NCBI GenBank assembly: GCA_029263315.1
Contig: JAJCXR010000046.1
Location: 1-64,000 of the forward strand
Origin: Acidobacteriota bacterium
GTDB lineage: Bacteria; Acidobacteriota; Thermoanaerobaculia; Multivoradales; J023
DNA length: 64,000 bases
Direction: 5' to 3'
Made by a program: the position numbers and the translations under genes. Below, one piece after another: positions 21,601 through 27,551 of the stretch (position 1 is its first letter; every line of letters begins with the position of its first letter). The notes beneath the pieces were generated by a model, which was not told the origin of the DNA, ran no database searches, and saw only the letters and a program-made list of their open reading frames with translations.

Positions 21601-22916
21601 CCGTCCAGGTCCTCGAAGAGCGTCAGTGCAAAGGGTTCGTCGGCCAAGCCGTTGCCCAGGTTGTGCACCGTCACCGCGACGCTGCCCGACAGGCTCGCCG
21701 TCGCCGGGTCGGTGAGCAACAACGAGGTGTCCATGGCGCTGGCTTCAAGGTCGATGAGTTGCGCGACGGCGTCGGTGTCGGATGCCTGGTTGTCGGCCGC
21801 GTTGGCGTCCGGGCCATTGCCGGGGTCAACGGTCGCCGTGGCGACGAGCTCTGTGGCCGCGTCGAGACCGTCGAAACGCCAGGTCAGCTGACGGGACGCC
21901 GTGGCATGGACGGCCAGGTCGAAGGCAGGCCAGGTGATCGTGCCAGGGGGCGACTCGATGCCGTCGTCGGAAGCGGTCAGGAAGGTGACGTCGCCGGGCA
22001 GCGGCGCGTTGAGCAGCACCGCGGAGGCGTCCTGATCGCCGGTATTCTGAATCGTCAAGGTGTAGGTCAACGTCTCGCCGGGGGCGACGAGATCGCGGCC
22101 GTCATCCAGAGTCAGGACCAGGTCCGGGCTGGCGTCTAGGGTCGTCTCGACCGACGCGAGATTGTTCGCTGGATCGGGATCGAGACCGTCGGCGCCGTCG
22201 TTGGCAACCTGCGCTTGGGCGGACACCACCTCGGCATCGGCAGAGAAGCTCGCTGCCAGACTCACCTCGGCGTGGGTGACAAACGACGCCCCCGCCGGCA
22301 GGTCGAATGCCGGCCAAGTGATCTCCCCCAAAGCCCCTTCCGTGCCGCCATCGTCGACGGACCAAACCGTCACGCCAGGGGGCAAAACCAATCGAAGCGT
22401 CACACTATGTGCGGTTAGTGCGCTGTCATTGCTCACCGTCAGCTGGTAGCCCAGCGTCTCACCGGGCTGCACCGACGCCGCATCTGCCAGCAGCGCGACA
22501 CCCAGATCTGGACCCGACGTCAACGCCACGTCCAGGCGCTGCACCACCCCCAACGTCCACGTGGCCTGCACCGGCGCCTCGGAAGCGCCGAATCGCAAGG
22601 TGATCGTCTGACCCTCACGTCCGCCCTCGACGGGGCCCGTGTCGAGGATGTCGCCGGGCACGTCGAGTCGGTACGACGAGCCTTCCACATCCTCGAACGT
22701 CACGTCCGCCGCCAGCTCGATCCCTTCGATCACCGCCGACACCGGCAGCGTCGACGGCAAGGCCGCGCCGTCCAAGGTCACCGTGCCAAACAGACTGAAG
22801 GGTTTGTCCTGTGGGTCCGCCGCCAGGCCCAAGGCGAGGCCGACGAGCAGGCCAACACAGACGAAAGCTGAGAGGCAGGGGCGGAGGAAGGAGGCTGAGC
22901 TATGCAGGGTTTTCAT
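12648..22916 (-). CDS. Giant secreted multi-domain adhesin-like protein (DUF11/FG-GAP/PKD/TSP-C/VWA/SdrD-B)
   Basis: The 3422-residue product begins with a signal peptide (CLSAFVCVGLLVGLALGLAA). Domains in order: an SdrD-like opening domain; DUF11 repeats at about residues 130-370 with PGETLxYxLTVxN motifs; a CARDB-like domain; an FG-GAP/VCBS propeller at about 500-1000 with DxDGDGxxEI repeats; more DUF11; PKD domains at about 1240-1420 with GSSDRDGNVVAYAWDLD; two thrombospondin-C-like domains at about 1425-1640 and 2050-2270; further PKD-like repeats; two paired DUF1349-like concanavalin folds; a von Willebrand A domain near 2825-3070 with the metal site DVSGS; and an SdrD-B domain near 3095 (GDRVWYDVDGDG). 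It ends without a recognisable sortase or barrel anchor. A surface or matrix adhesin is likely; ligand unknown. The gene lies 83 bp upstream of the RHS toxin. Confidence 0.88.
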   Translation of the reverse strand: MKTLHSSASFLRPCLSAFVCVGLLVGLALGLAADPQDKPFSLFGTVTLDGAALPSTLPVSAVIEGIELAADVTFEDVEGSSYRLDVPGDILDTGPVEGGREGQTITLRFGASEAPVQATWTLGVVQRLDVALTSGPDLGVALLADAASVQPGETLGYQLTVSNDSALTAHSVTLRLVLPPGVTVWSVDDGGTEGALGEITWPAFDLPAGASFVTHAEVSLAASFSADAEVVSAQAQVANDGADGLDPDPANNLASVETTLDASPDLVLTLDDGRDLVAPGETLTYTLTIQNTGDQDASAVLLNAPLPGDVTFLTASDDGIESPPGTITWPAFDLAVHATASRQLTWRFDGLDAATELVATATVDPGNGPDANAADNQASDTDAVAQLIDLEASAMDTSLLLTDPATASLSGSVAVTVHNLGNGLADEPFALTLFEDLDGDGGLSAADQVLGLDTFTPTLGGGDSASFEISVSGQLLFRGNRLYAWVDSAEAVAESDESNNIVHSAEACLAAPVVGDFQPVLELSWPDDVANVPEPLSKESLSTPIVVQLSDDNGDGVIDARDVPDIVFVSANLVNPLDPKILLRAISGDDGHSLFAVTPPASQFMTFALTGLAAGDLDGNGSIEIIVSTPSPPLPPFGGFSNHLTAYNRLGQRLWSSDAFVTHPTGTTFTNRDHPTLADLDGDGLSEILVGANVFNHLGQLQWTGSGGQAYQSARNADGVDSGAISVAADLDLDGLQEVVTGNTVYGADGTVMWQTGDADGYPAVANFDADDFPEIVVVARGQVRLHDQDGTLIWGPIDLPGTGAEAGGAPTVADFDGDGEPEIGVAGSTQYAVFETDGTLKWQRTVQDGSSNQTGSTVFDLDGDGRYEVIYRDETHLRIYRGDDGTVLFEHAVSSFTANEQPVVADVDGDGRAEIIVSSDLASELGGIPTRTSGILVFGDGNDNWVGTRGLWNQSAFSYDNVDDGGSIPARPAAGWLSHNTFRANLPPAEGAFAASNLTASRLAVDFTDYPALTFSVRVGNGGLTTAPAGVPLAFYDGAPETGGQLIGVAVTVTALAPGQYVELQVPGTSSGFGPAQVVAIVGDDGTGGGQRRECVLDDNRQRLDYTTDPVGLIVQIDDGTNSLRPEDVATYQVTASNGSQFDRTGVAVSVTVPPFTSVVAVSDGGSLNGGVVTWPAVSLTAGASISRSVTLTVAAEIPLTQETVDVTVSVADDGSHGDDPSPSNNVAVDSNRVLTVRADAGGPYTGDEGSILTLDASGSSDRDGNVVAYAWDLDNDGLFDEGDAITANRTFNDNGTYTVAVRVTDDSGETDIATATVTVNNSAPTVDAGADLQVTEGDAITLAGASFSDAGSADTHTATVDWGDGTFAAATVNPSSGTLSAGHTYPDDGVFVVTVCVTDDDGALTCDSFTVTVENSDPVLVAGDRDINFNDGWTAEGVYGNPGQWRVENNGSSVRRLEDGDPAIFYGPILSTGLTIEGTFYTTDSDDDFFGFVLGYEPGDFQNPDAEYLVVDWKRRDQDTNEGVTGRRGLAISRVYGTPGLSELWGHRDLPNNGLSRVEELQRGFHTGDVGWQRYVWPNQRITYTLTVEATPTRVRVFLDGVLELDVSGDFDFGDGRFGLYNLSQKNTYYTQFSSMGTSALEGHEASFVLPFLDPGLLDTHSATIDWRDGSTGDGHVTFQGGSGTVEGTHVYADDGDYVVEVCIEDDDLGTACGDLMLQILNADPQVEAGGDRTVLSRDGLEVNFIFSDSGTQDTHSATIDWGDGARETLPLTAVDGQGTATALHAYAAEGIYPVEVCVEDDDGAVGCDRFEVTWLDPRIDLVLQAAADRQVIRPGETLDLAALVENVGTLDTFGVQLTLQLPDHFSFVSADGGGTYDAATRRITWAEPSLLVGTNLQRFATLQADATLPFGVTVEGLLTVTDDGTQGADIAPENNAETLPWVLWDETTPGVNLGLRSVAIGGEVVEGGLVELTASLDAGAAPLLPQATLDWGDGSQESLPWTVVTGGGELIAQHSYLDDGFYTIQVCVQDDLEVEGCGQLTVEVLNVPATLFGDAGLDLALWQSEHYPVSGEPGEDPPLWEVAPGGGEVTQWKNSPPSLFYGPIQSLDNTIEATVKIDSVCNNDDDFFGFALGFQPGDTTHPDANYYVVSWKQDNQGGASRGLQIYRVHGVPDLEDFWQRDSTDGGTPGEVEPLLDGIHFGYQGWSFDQEYTFRFQVTANELQMWIDDELEIRLFSDFQEGHFAFFNQSQCGVTYSGVRATGLQVDEGSSLAIDLPYRDPGVLDVHTGTIQWGDGTTTAATTDTIDGSGTLLGEHVYGDDGEVTVTACIQDEDGDEGCNQLDVTIRNVAPTVLTGGTFDAFRGTLTAFDLATYNDVGVFDTHTATIDWGDGTTGDGLVIGSGGAGSVQGSHAYTASATYTVEVCVTDDDGDTGCGQASVEVGAGPPVLEVTKIDLLLDDANGDGLAGRGDLVGYQLAVQNTGESDALEVMLSDGLPSWVTLVPGTLSTSQGAVVGTDPIVVDLGTVVPGTSGGAAATVDFVVELGDEIPFELEFLSNQAEVMQQLDLPTVLSDDPDTAEPGDATLTALAPSDATTVCEVEPFDGPLSTDWIFTYLGDGNDGDAHVVDGRLRLTGNGSSLFHDGDHGSFVYQELTGNDEFRVEVEVTGFPLDQGGDVRKTALMLRSGTGAYDPRVMVTFVPHFPDPSGTGVQFDFRALVGDPGAEVANTVFAVPLPARLAIEKRGNRYTVLFSTDSGDTWTIPTGVPHQGTVEVDLGPTILAGMAVSSYDSQTLFTAELDDFAICRPNDGPPVTPVDVPCDPDQPVDLVYLLDVSGSMTADFPDGAAMLSRLEAAQLAISEIHGQLTADGDGSRAALVTFAGFRTPEENLASGAVVASGLTDDLPAIGDLVNALQVADIQSGDTSPLALALAAARELLQTEADETHQQAIVLLTDGIPNIDAAGRGPDGYELDELQALSLDDGRGRYRPWSEVAWSGGFNGLLGTFDGEPLANVMAEIERAKQVLPSLRIYGLGLEGDGFDLGTFNGDLLEYGAHVTGARAFSVGDTATLFAATDALWANLRCEDLGSGVLGDRVWYDVDGDGLDGAGESGLGDVTVQLYDGHGFRLPFTTTGAAGAYAFDQLTAGTYVVEVHPGSLPADIMTPTFDADGVATMDWVTVTLADGESNLGIDFGYTTDNDGPPVNLCEAHTFDQAPVDPSWTLTTLGDADVAGMEVTDGELQLTGNGSSLFNLDDSGAFAYQMVTGDVRIEVEITGFPVDQGGQVRKACLMLRGDLAVRGPRAMACFIPHLQGDGGLTTGLQFHYRDEAGATDDWANLLQHIPLPMRFAIERQGDHLTVEYSRDHGATWVQPTGGAQGEVDIVLPQEVLVGPVVVSYDPTVPVTAAFDDFAVCPVDGGQTP

Positions 22917-23411
22917 AGAGATACCGCTCCGGAAAGTCGACGGGGAGTCAGGCTCGCAGCGTCGGCGCAGGAAATTCAGAGATCGCAGCAGAGGCCATCG
23001 GAGTCAACACCGGGTGCAGGGCATGGCTCCGTCGCATGGAAGAGACCCGTGGGAGGCTGTCAGGGTTCCGGAGCATCGAAAGGTTGCGGAAAGTCCTTCG
23101 AACAGCGAGAAAAATGGTACATATCGATGCTCCGGAATAAGCAATGCGGTGGACGAACGAAAAGGTCGCCAAGGGACGTGGAGTGCGCCTACTTCGACAA
23201 AGGTAGCTTACGTTGGTTTAGATCAGAGTATGCGGGGAAATGTTTAGGGCTTTTTCTCTGCGGGTGCGAATAGTCCTATTTGAGATTTCGGGATCTTGTA
23301 TGGAGAGAAAGTTGGCCTATGAAGAGTTCTTGATGGAAGCTGAGGGGGCCACAATGCCGGGAGACCGGTTGATCCACAATCAAGGGGTCCCCGTCGCGCT
23401 ATGATTCGTTC
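22917..23411. other. Intergenic region between divergent genes
   Basis: About 495 bp separate the giant adhesin gene (leftward) from the TIR gene (rightward). It must hold both promoters, but no convincing -35/-10 pair, operator or RNA structure can be seen. The short frames in the ORF track overlap each other and lack codon bias or ribosome sites. Confidence 0.5.
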
Positions 23412-24089
23412 ATGCCAGGCAAAACGACGAAGTACTCGGCCTTCATCAGCTACGCCAGCCGCTACGCCCCGTGGGTCGAGCGTTTTCACCACGACCTTGA
23501 GCGCTCACTGCATTCGCTGGGCGCCAAGGACCGCGTCTTCTTCGATCGCAAAGAGTTGGTCAGTGGCCAGTCATGGGTCGATCAGCTGGAGCGGGGGATC
23601 GAGCAGGCCGACCACCTGATTTTGGTTCTGACCCCGGAGGCCCTCGCTTCGGAGTGGGTGAGCAAGGAGCGCAGTAGCTTCATGGTCCGCAACCGAGCGC
23701 AGCGACTCGGTGATCAAGACAGCGATCTCGAAAAGGTCGCCTGGTTCGGCGAGGGCTCTGGAGGGCAGACCCACGAAGTCGGCCAAAAAGATTCCAACAA
23801 ATGGGATCTCTACGACATGCACGGCAACGTCTGGGAGTGGGCCGTCAGTCCTTGGACCTCTGACTATCCGGAGCAAGCGAGCAGCGGCAGCCGAACGGTC
23901 GATCCTGTCGCCATTCCGGCAGATCTTGCCCAACCTGACCCCCGCGACCGCGGCGTGTTCCGCGGCGGCAGCTATTGGGTCACTCCGCAGGACGTGCGGT
24001 CCGCTTTTCGCTTCCACGGGGTCCCGGGGAGCCGGAACCAGTATCTGGGCTTTCGCGTGTTGCTGCCCTCCGCCCCGAGCGAGAATTGA
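23412..24089 (+). CDS. Miniature TIR-domain / formylglycine-generating-enzyme-like fusion
   Basis: Residues 7-95 are a TIR domain: YSAFISYASRYAPWVERF opening strand, FFDRKELVSGQSW box and HLILVLTPEALASEWV strand. Residues 105-225 are the C-terminal part of an FGE-sulfatase/SUMF1 domain with LYDMHGNVWEW, RGGSYW, RSAFR and LGFRVLL. Proteins that pair these two domains are normally much longer. Here the end of the TIR domain and the first half of the FGE domain are missing, and the junction near FMVRNRAQRLGDQDSDLEK stays in frame. The TIR part could signal or hydrolyse NAD; the FGE part probably binds rather than oxidises. It could be a functional mini-gene or an in-frame deletion relic. No good Shine-Dalgarno site precedes the ATG. 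Confidence 0.8.
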   Translation: MPGKTTKYSAFISYASRYAPWVERFHHDLERSLHSLGAKDRVFFDRKELVSGQSWVDQLERGIEQADHLILVLTPEALASEWVSKERSSFMVRNRAQRLGDQDSDLEKVAWFGEGSGGQTHEVGQKDSNKWDLYDMHGNVWEWAVSPWTSDYPEQASSGSRTVDPVAIPADLAQPDPRDRGVFRGGSYWVTPQDVRSAFRFHGVPGSRNQYLGFRVLLPSAPSEN

Positions 24090-24953
24090 TTCCAGACCAT
24101 GGATCATTGAGATGATATGAAAACCCGGCAGGCAGAATCCGCCGCCGGTGGCAGCCGTTGCCGGCTTTCGAGCTGGATTCTGGAGTGCTGGGCTACTAAG
24201 CCAGAAGCACACCGACCGACGACGCCATCGAGCTTTCGAGGTCGAGGCGGGGTGGGTGGCCGAGGGTCCGGCGCCAACATACTCGGGGCCCTCAGCGTAG
24301 ACAGGGTATGGCATCTTCCGAGCTCAGCATCAACGTCATGACCATTGCGAGGTACGGTTGTTTAGCCGGAGCTATCCTGAGCATTGTGCCTTGGTGGTGG
24401 CACGGGCTTCCGGTGATCCTCGTGTCGGCGCCCGCAGTGCTGACCCTTACTTTTCGAGAGGTATGGATCTACCGCCCTCGACTCTGGCTCACTTAGATCC
24501 GTTCGTTTCTGTTGGCCGTGTTGCTGGCCACGGCACTACCTGCGAAATTCGAGGACCGGCAGATTCTCGACTTGGGGCCCAGGCACCAGTTGGCTCCTTC
24601 GGAGTTGCCGAGCCTTCTCCGAACAGCGGGCTTCATAGTGATTTCCCGTCTTGAGCCAGACAGCCTGAGAGCCGTCCCGTCCGACATCAGACGACCACCC
24701 TCACCGTAAAGGCAAGGGACGGAGAATTGGCGAAATCCACCGCCGACCGCGACGCCGTCCGTTGGACGCACTACACGAGCGAATTTTCCCACGGTGCTCA
24801 TCTTGTCCCCTCGGTTTCCGCTTACTTAATGGCGACGTGTAGATGTGTGGGTCTCCCATATTGGAGCCTCGACGATTTCACCTCGCTCCCAGGGCACGAG
24901 GCCATGGTGGTCTTCGGTCCATTCTGTTCTTCATAGCAACGAGGGATCAAACC
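24090..24953. other. Gene-poor region with a decayed fragment
   Basis: About 860 bp without a convincing gene. A 62-codon frame at 24308-24496 encodes a hydrophobic stretch, but it lacks a good ribosome site and is not called. The only recognisable content is the adhesin fragment near 24695-24770. The right edge carries the GAGGGA ribosome site of the metalloprotease gene. Confidence 0.5.
24695..24770 (-). pseudogene. Degraded copy of a piece of the giant adhesin gene
   Basis: Translated on the minus strand this segment gives TASRSAVDFANSPSLAFTVRV. The giant adhesin contains TASRLAVDFTDYPALTFSVRV near residue 1005 (nucleotides about 19880-19925). The DNA also aligns well, including the shared run CCGCGACGCCGTC. 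There is no open frame around it. It is therefore a relic of a second adhesin gene or of a partial duplication. Confidence 0.7.
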
Positions 24954-27344
24954 ATGAGATTACTTTGTCGACGGCTGCATTGCGCCTCCACACGGCTCTC
25001 CGCCTCAGAAGCTCCGGCCCACCAGCCAACACCCCGGCGCCTTGCTCTCTTGCCAGGTCTGGCGCTTTCCGCTCTCCTCTTTCCCTTTCTCTGCGGTGCC
25101 GCCCTGGCCGCGCCTCCGGCTCCCGGCCAAGCCGTCGCCAGCTGCGACGCGGTGGTGGCCGGCAAGTGTTATGTCGACGGCAACTTCACCCTCACCGCCA
25201 CCTCGCCCGGGGCTAATCACTACCGCGTGTGTCGCAGCAACGACACCACCGGCTGGGGCGGTTGCAACCACGTCATCTCATTCAACACCGGCTCGACGAT
25301 CACCGTCTCCGGCTCCGATTTGCCGGGCGAAGGATTCCGCCGCGCCTATTACTACAGCGCCTGCGACGCCAGCAATTCGTGCTCGCCGTGGGGGGACAAT
25401 CCTGAAGCCTACGTGCAAATGGATACCACCGGCCCCACGGCGCCGGGACCGAGCACCGTCAACTGCGTACAGAGCGGCAGTGAATGCTGGGCCCAAGGCC
25501 CCTTCACCGTTTCCGTCACCGCGGCCAGCGACAGCGGCTCCGGCGTCGACATCTACGACTACTGCCGCAGCAACAATAGTTCCGGCGGCTTTGCCGGCTG
25601 CCAGTTCAACATGGCGCAGATCTCGTCCAACAGCTTCTTCGTCGACGGTTCCAATCTGCCTAGTCCTGGCTCCCGTCGTGCCTACTGGGTGCGCGCTAAA
25701 GACCACGTGGGCAACCCCGGTGCCTGGAATTCACCGCGCTACGTGCGAGTCGACCTCTACGACCCGATCGTTTCCGCTGACAACGCTTCGCCCGATTGGT
25801 TTCCCAGCCGTACCGCCACGGTCAATGCCATCGATGCGGTGGGCAACGCCGCCGCCAACTCCGGCATCGACATCGTGCGCTACCGTTGGAACAGCCCATT
25901 GAACGCCGGCTGCACCAACGGTACGCTGACGGCCGACGACGCCGTGCTCGACGTGCCGGTGGGCGATAACCACCTCTACCTCTGCACCCAGGATATCTCC
26001 GGTCGCCTCGACCATTGGGATGGCGGGCCATATCGGGTCGACCCGCCCTCGAGCTGCCCCATCGCCGACTCCGTCGAGCCAAGGGCCTGTGACAGTCAGC
26101 AGGCTGCCACCAAAACGGTGGCGCGCAAGAAGGCGGGCATAGCTCCCCTCAGCGACTTCGCGGTGCATCAGGCCCTGTACGAGGATTTTGTCAACTACGA
26201 CCTGGCCACCGTCGACCCCGCCGCCCTGCGGCGCGCCGTCGACACCGTCGGCAAGGTGCAGGTAACCTTGGCCGGCACCACCCATGACCTGATTCTGGAT
26301 CCGGTAGAGGTCCGCGCTCCATCCTACGTCGCCACGGAAGTGGGGGCCGACGGCGAGGTGGAGCTGGCCAGACTGCCTTCCAGCACCTTCCGCGGCCATG
26401 TCGACGGCGAGGCCGACAGCGACGCGCGACTTTTCATCTCGCCTGAGCTGGTGATGGGCTACGTCAAGGTCGACTCGCGTCGTTTTTTCCTCGATCCAGC
26501 CTATCGCTACGCCGAAGGAGGCGGCGCCGATCGACTGGTAATCTACGAAGAGGGCGATCAGCGCGACACTGAGGGCGTGTCTTGCGGCATGACGGAAGCC
26601 CATCGGCAAGCCGAAGAGATCTTCGGCGACTCGCTACGCAATCTCACACCGGAAGACGGCGCCAAGGGCGGCTCCCTGCGTCAGATGGAAGTGGCCACCG
26701 ACGCCGATTTCGAGTACTACGCCATGCACTTGGGCAATACCAACAGCCATATCGTGTCGATCATCAACATGGTGAACGGCCTCTACGCCGAGGTCAATTT
26801 GCAGCTCGTCGTGGTCAACCAACGGGTCTTCACCTCCGCTGCCGTCGATCCCTACGAGACCTGTAACGTCTATGGCCAGTGGTGCGAGATGTGGGAAGAC
26901 TGGACGACCCACCGCACCCACATCCACCGTGACTTGGCGCACCTGTTCAGCGGCAAGCGCCTCTATCAATCGGCCACCGTGCGGGTGCGCGGCACGGCGG
27001 GCATGCTGGGAACGGTGTGCGACAACGGCGTGGCTTTCTCCACCTCCACCCCCTACCGCGAGGTGGGTTTGGTGGCCCATGAGATGGGCCATGCCCTGAA
27101 CGGCACGCACATCTTTGGCTCGACGACCTGCCCGGACACCGATTGCTTGCTGAGCTGCGTGCCCAACCAACCCTGCAACGTCGATACCTGCCCTGATCCG
27201 GATCCGGATGGCGGCCCGGTGATGTGCGGGAGCATCCAGCAGCCGGTGACCGGGTTCGGTGCTTCGGTGCCGCAGATCACCAATTTCATCAACGGCGCCT
27301 CCTGCTTGAGCTCGGTTCGTTCAGGTAGCAAGAGCGAACCGTAG
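24954..27344 (+). CDS. Secreted reprolysin-like (M12B-type) zinc metalloprotease
   Basis: The ATG at 24954, with GAGGGA upstream, is preferred over the longer frame because it opens a signal peptide (LALLPGLALSALLFPFLCGAALA); the mature protein starts near APPAPGQ. Residues 45-360 are two or three beta-sandwich repeats with conserved Cys pairs. Residues 385-540 resemble the reprolysin propeptide (FRGHVDGEADS and VIYEEGD, then SCG as a possible cysteine switch). The catalytic domain begins LRQMEVATDADFEYY and has HEMGHALNGTH near residue 708. The three zinc histidines and the glutamate are present, but the usual glycine is shifted by one position. A cysteine-rich stretch and MCGS, a possible Met-turn, follow. 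Function: extracellular protein digestion. Confidence 0.85.
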   Translation: MRLLCRRLHCASTRLSASEAPAHQPTPRRLALLPGLALSALLFPFLCGAALAAPPAPGQAVASCDAVVAGKCYVDGNFTLTATSPGANHYRVCRSNDTTGWGGCNHVISFNTGSTITVSGSDLPGEGFRRAYYYSACDASNSCSPWGDNPEAYVQMDTTGPTAPGPSTVNCVQSGSECWAQGPFTVSVTAASDSGSGVDIYDYCRSNNSSGGFAGCQFNMAQISSNSFFVDGSNLPSPGSRRAYWVRAKDHVGNPGAWNSPRYVRVDLYDPIVSADNASPDWFPSRTATVNAIDAVGNAAANSGIDIVRYRWNSPLNAGCTNGTLTADDAVLDVPVGDNHLYLCTQDISGRLDHWDGGPYRVDPPSSCPIADSVEPRACDSQQAATKTVARKKAGIAPLSDFAVHQALYEDFVNYDLATVDPAALRRAVDTVGKVQVTLAGTTHDLILDPVEVRAPSYVATEVGADGEVELARLPSSTFRGHVDGEADSDARLFISPELVMGYVKVDSRRFFLDPAYRYAEGGGADRLVIYEEGDQRDTEGVSCGMTEAHRQAEEIFGDSLRNLTPEDGAKGGSLRQMEVATDADFEYYAMHLGNTNSHIVSIINMVNGLYAEVNLQLVVVNQRVFTSAAVDPYETCNVYGQWCEMWEDWTTHRTHIHRDLAHLFSGKRLYQSATVRVRGTAGMLGTVCDNGVAFSTSTPYREVGLVAHEMGHALNGTHIFGSTTCPDTDCLLSCVPNQPCNVDTCPDPDPDGGPVMCGSIQQPVTGFGASVPQITNFINGASCLSSVRSGSKSEP

Positions 27345-27368
27345 CGCCCCGTTCTTTGAGAGGCAGAC

Positions 27369-27398
27369 GGCCGCGGTCCTTCGGGATCGCGGCCTTTT
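27369..27398 (+). terminator. Intrinsic terminator of the metalloprotease gene
   Basis: An 11-bp stem (GGCCGCGGTCC with GGATCGCGGCC, one mismatch-like step) closes a TTCG tetraloop and is followed by TTTT. It lies 25 bp after the stop codon. Confidence 0.85.
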
Positions 27399-27492
27399 GG
27401 TTGACGAGAGGAGGAGGTGAGATGGTGGGTCGATCTGTCGCAGTCTGGACGATCGCCGCGAGGGGAGTGAGGGGGGAGAGATCTCGGGTGGC

Positions 27493-27524
27493 AAGAGCCC
27501 GGACCTCGACAGGTCCGGGCTCTT
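27493..27524. terminator. Bidirectional hairpin between convergent protease genes
   Basis: A perfect 14-bp inverted repeat, AAGAGCCCGGACCT, surrounds a CGAC loop. It lies 28 bp beyond the stop of the leftward trypsin-like gene and after the rightward terminator. T-runs are weak on both sides, but the stem ends in CTCTT on either strand. Confidence 0.75.
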
Positions 27525-27551
27525 GGTTTCCAACTCGGATTCCGGGACGTT

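Noticed and set aside
24308-24496. 62-residue hydrophobic frame
   Set aside because: No ribosome site, no neighbour relation and it lies in a decayed region; too little to call a gene.
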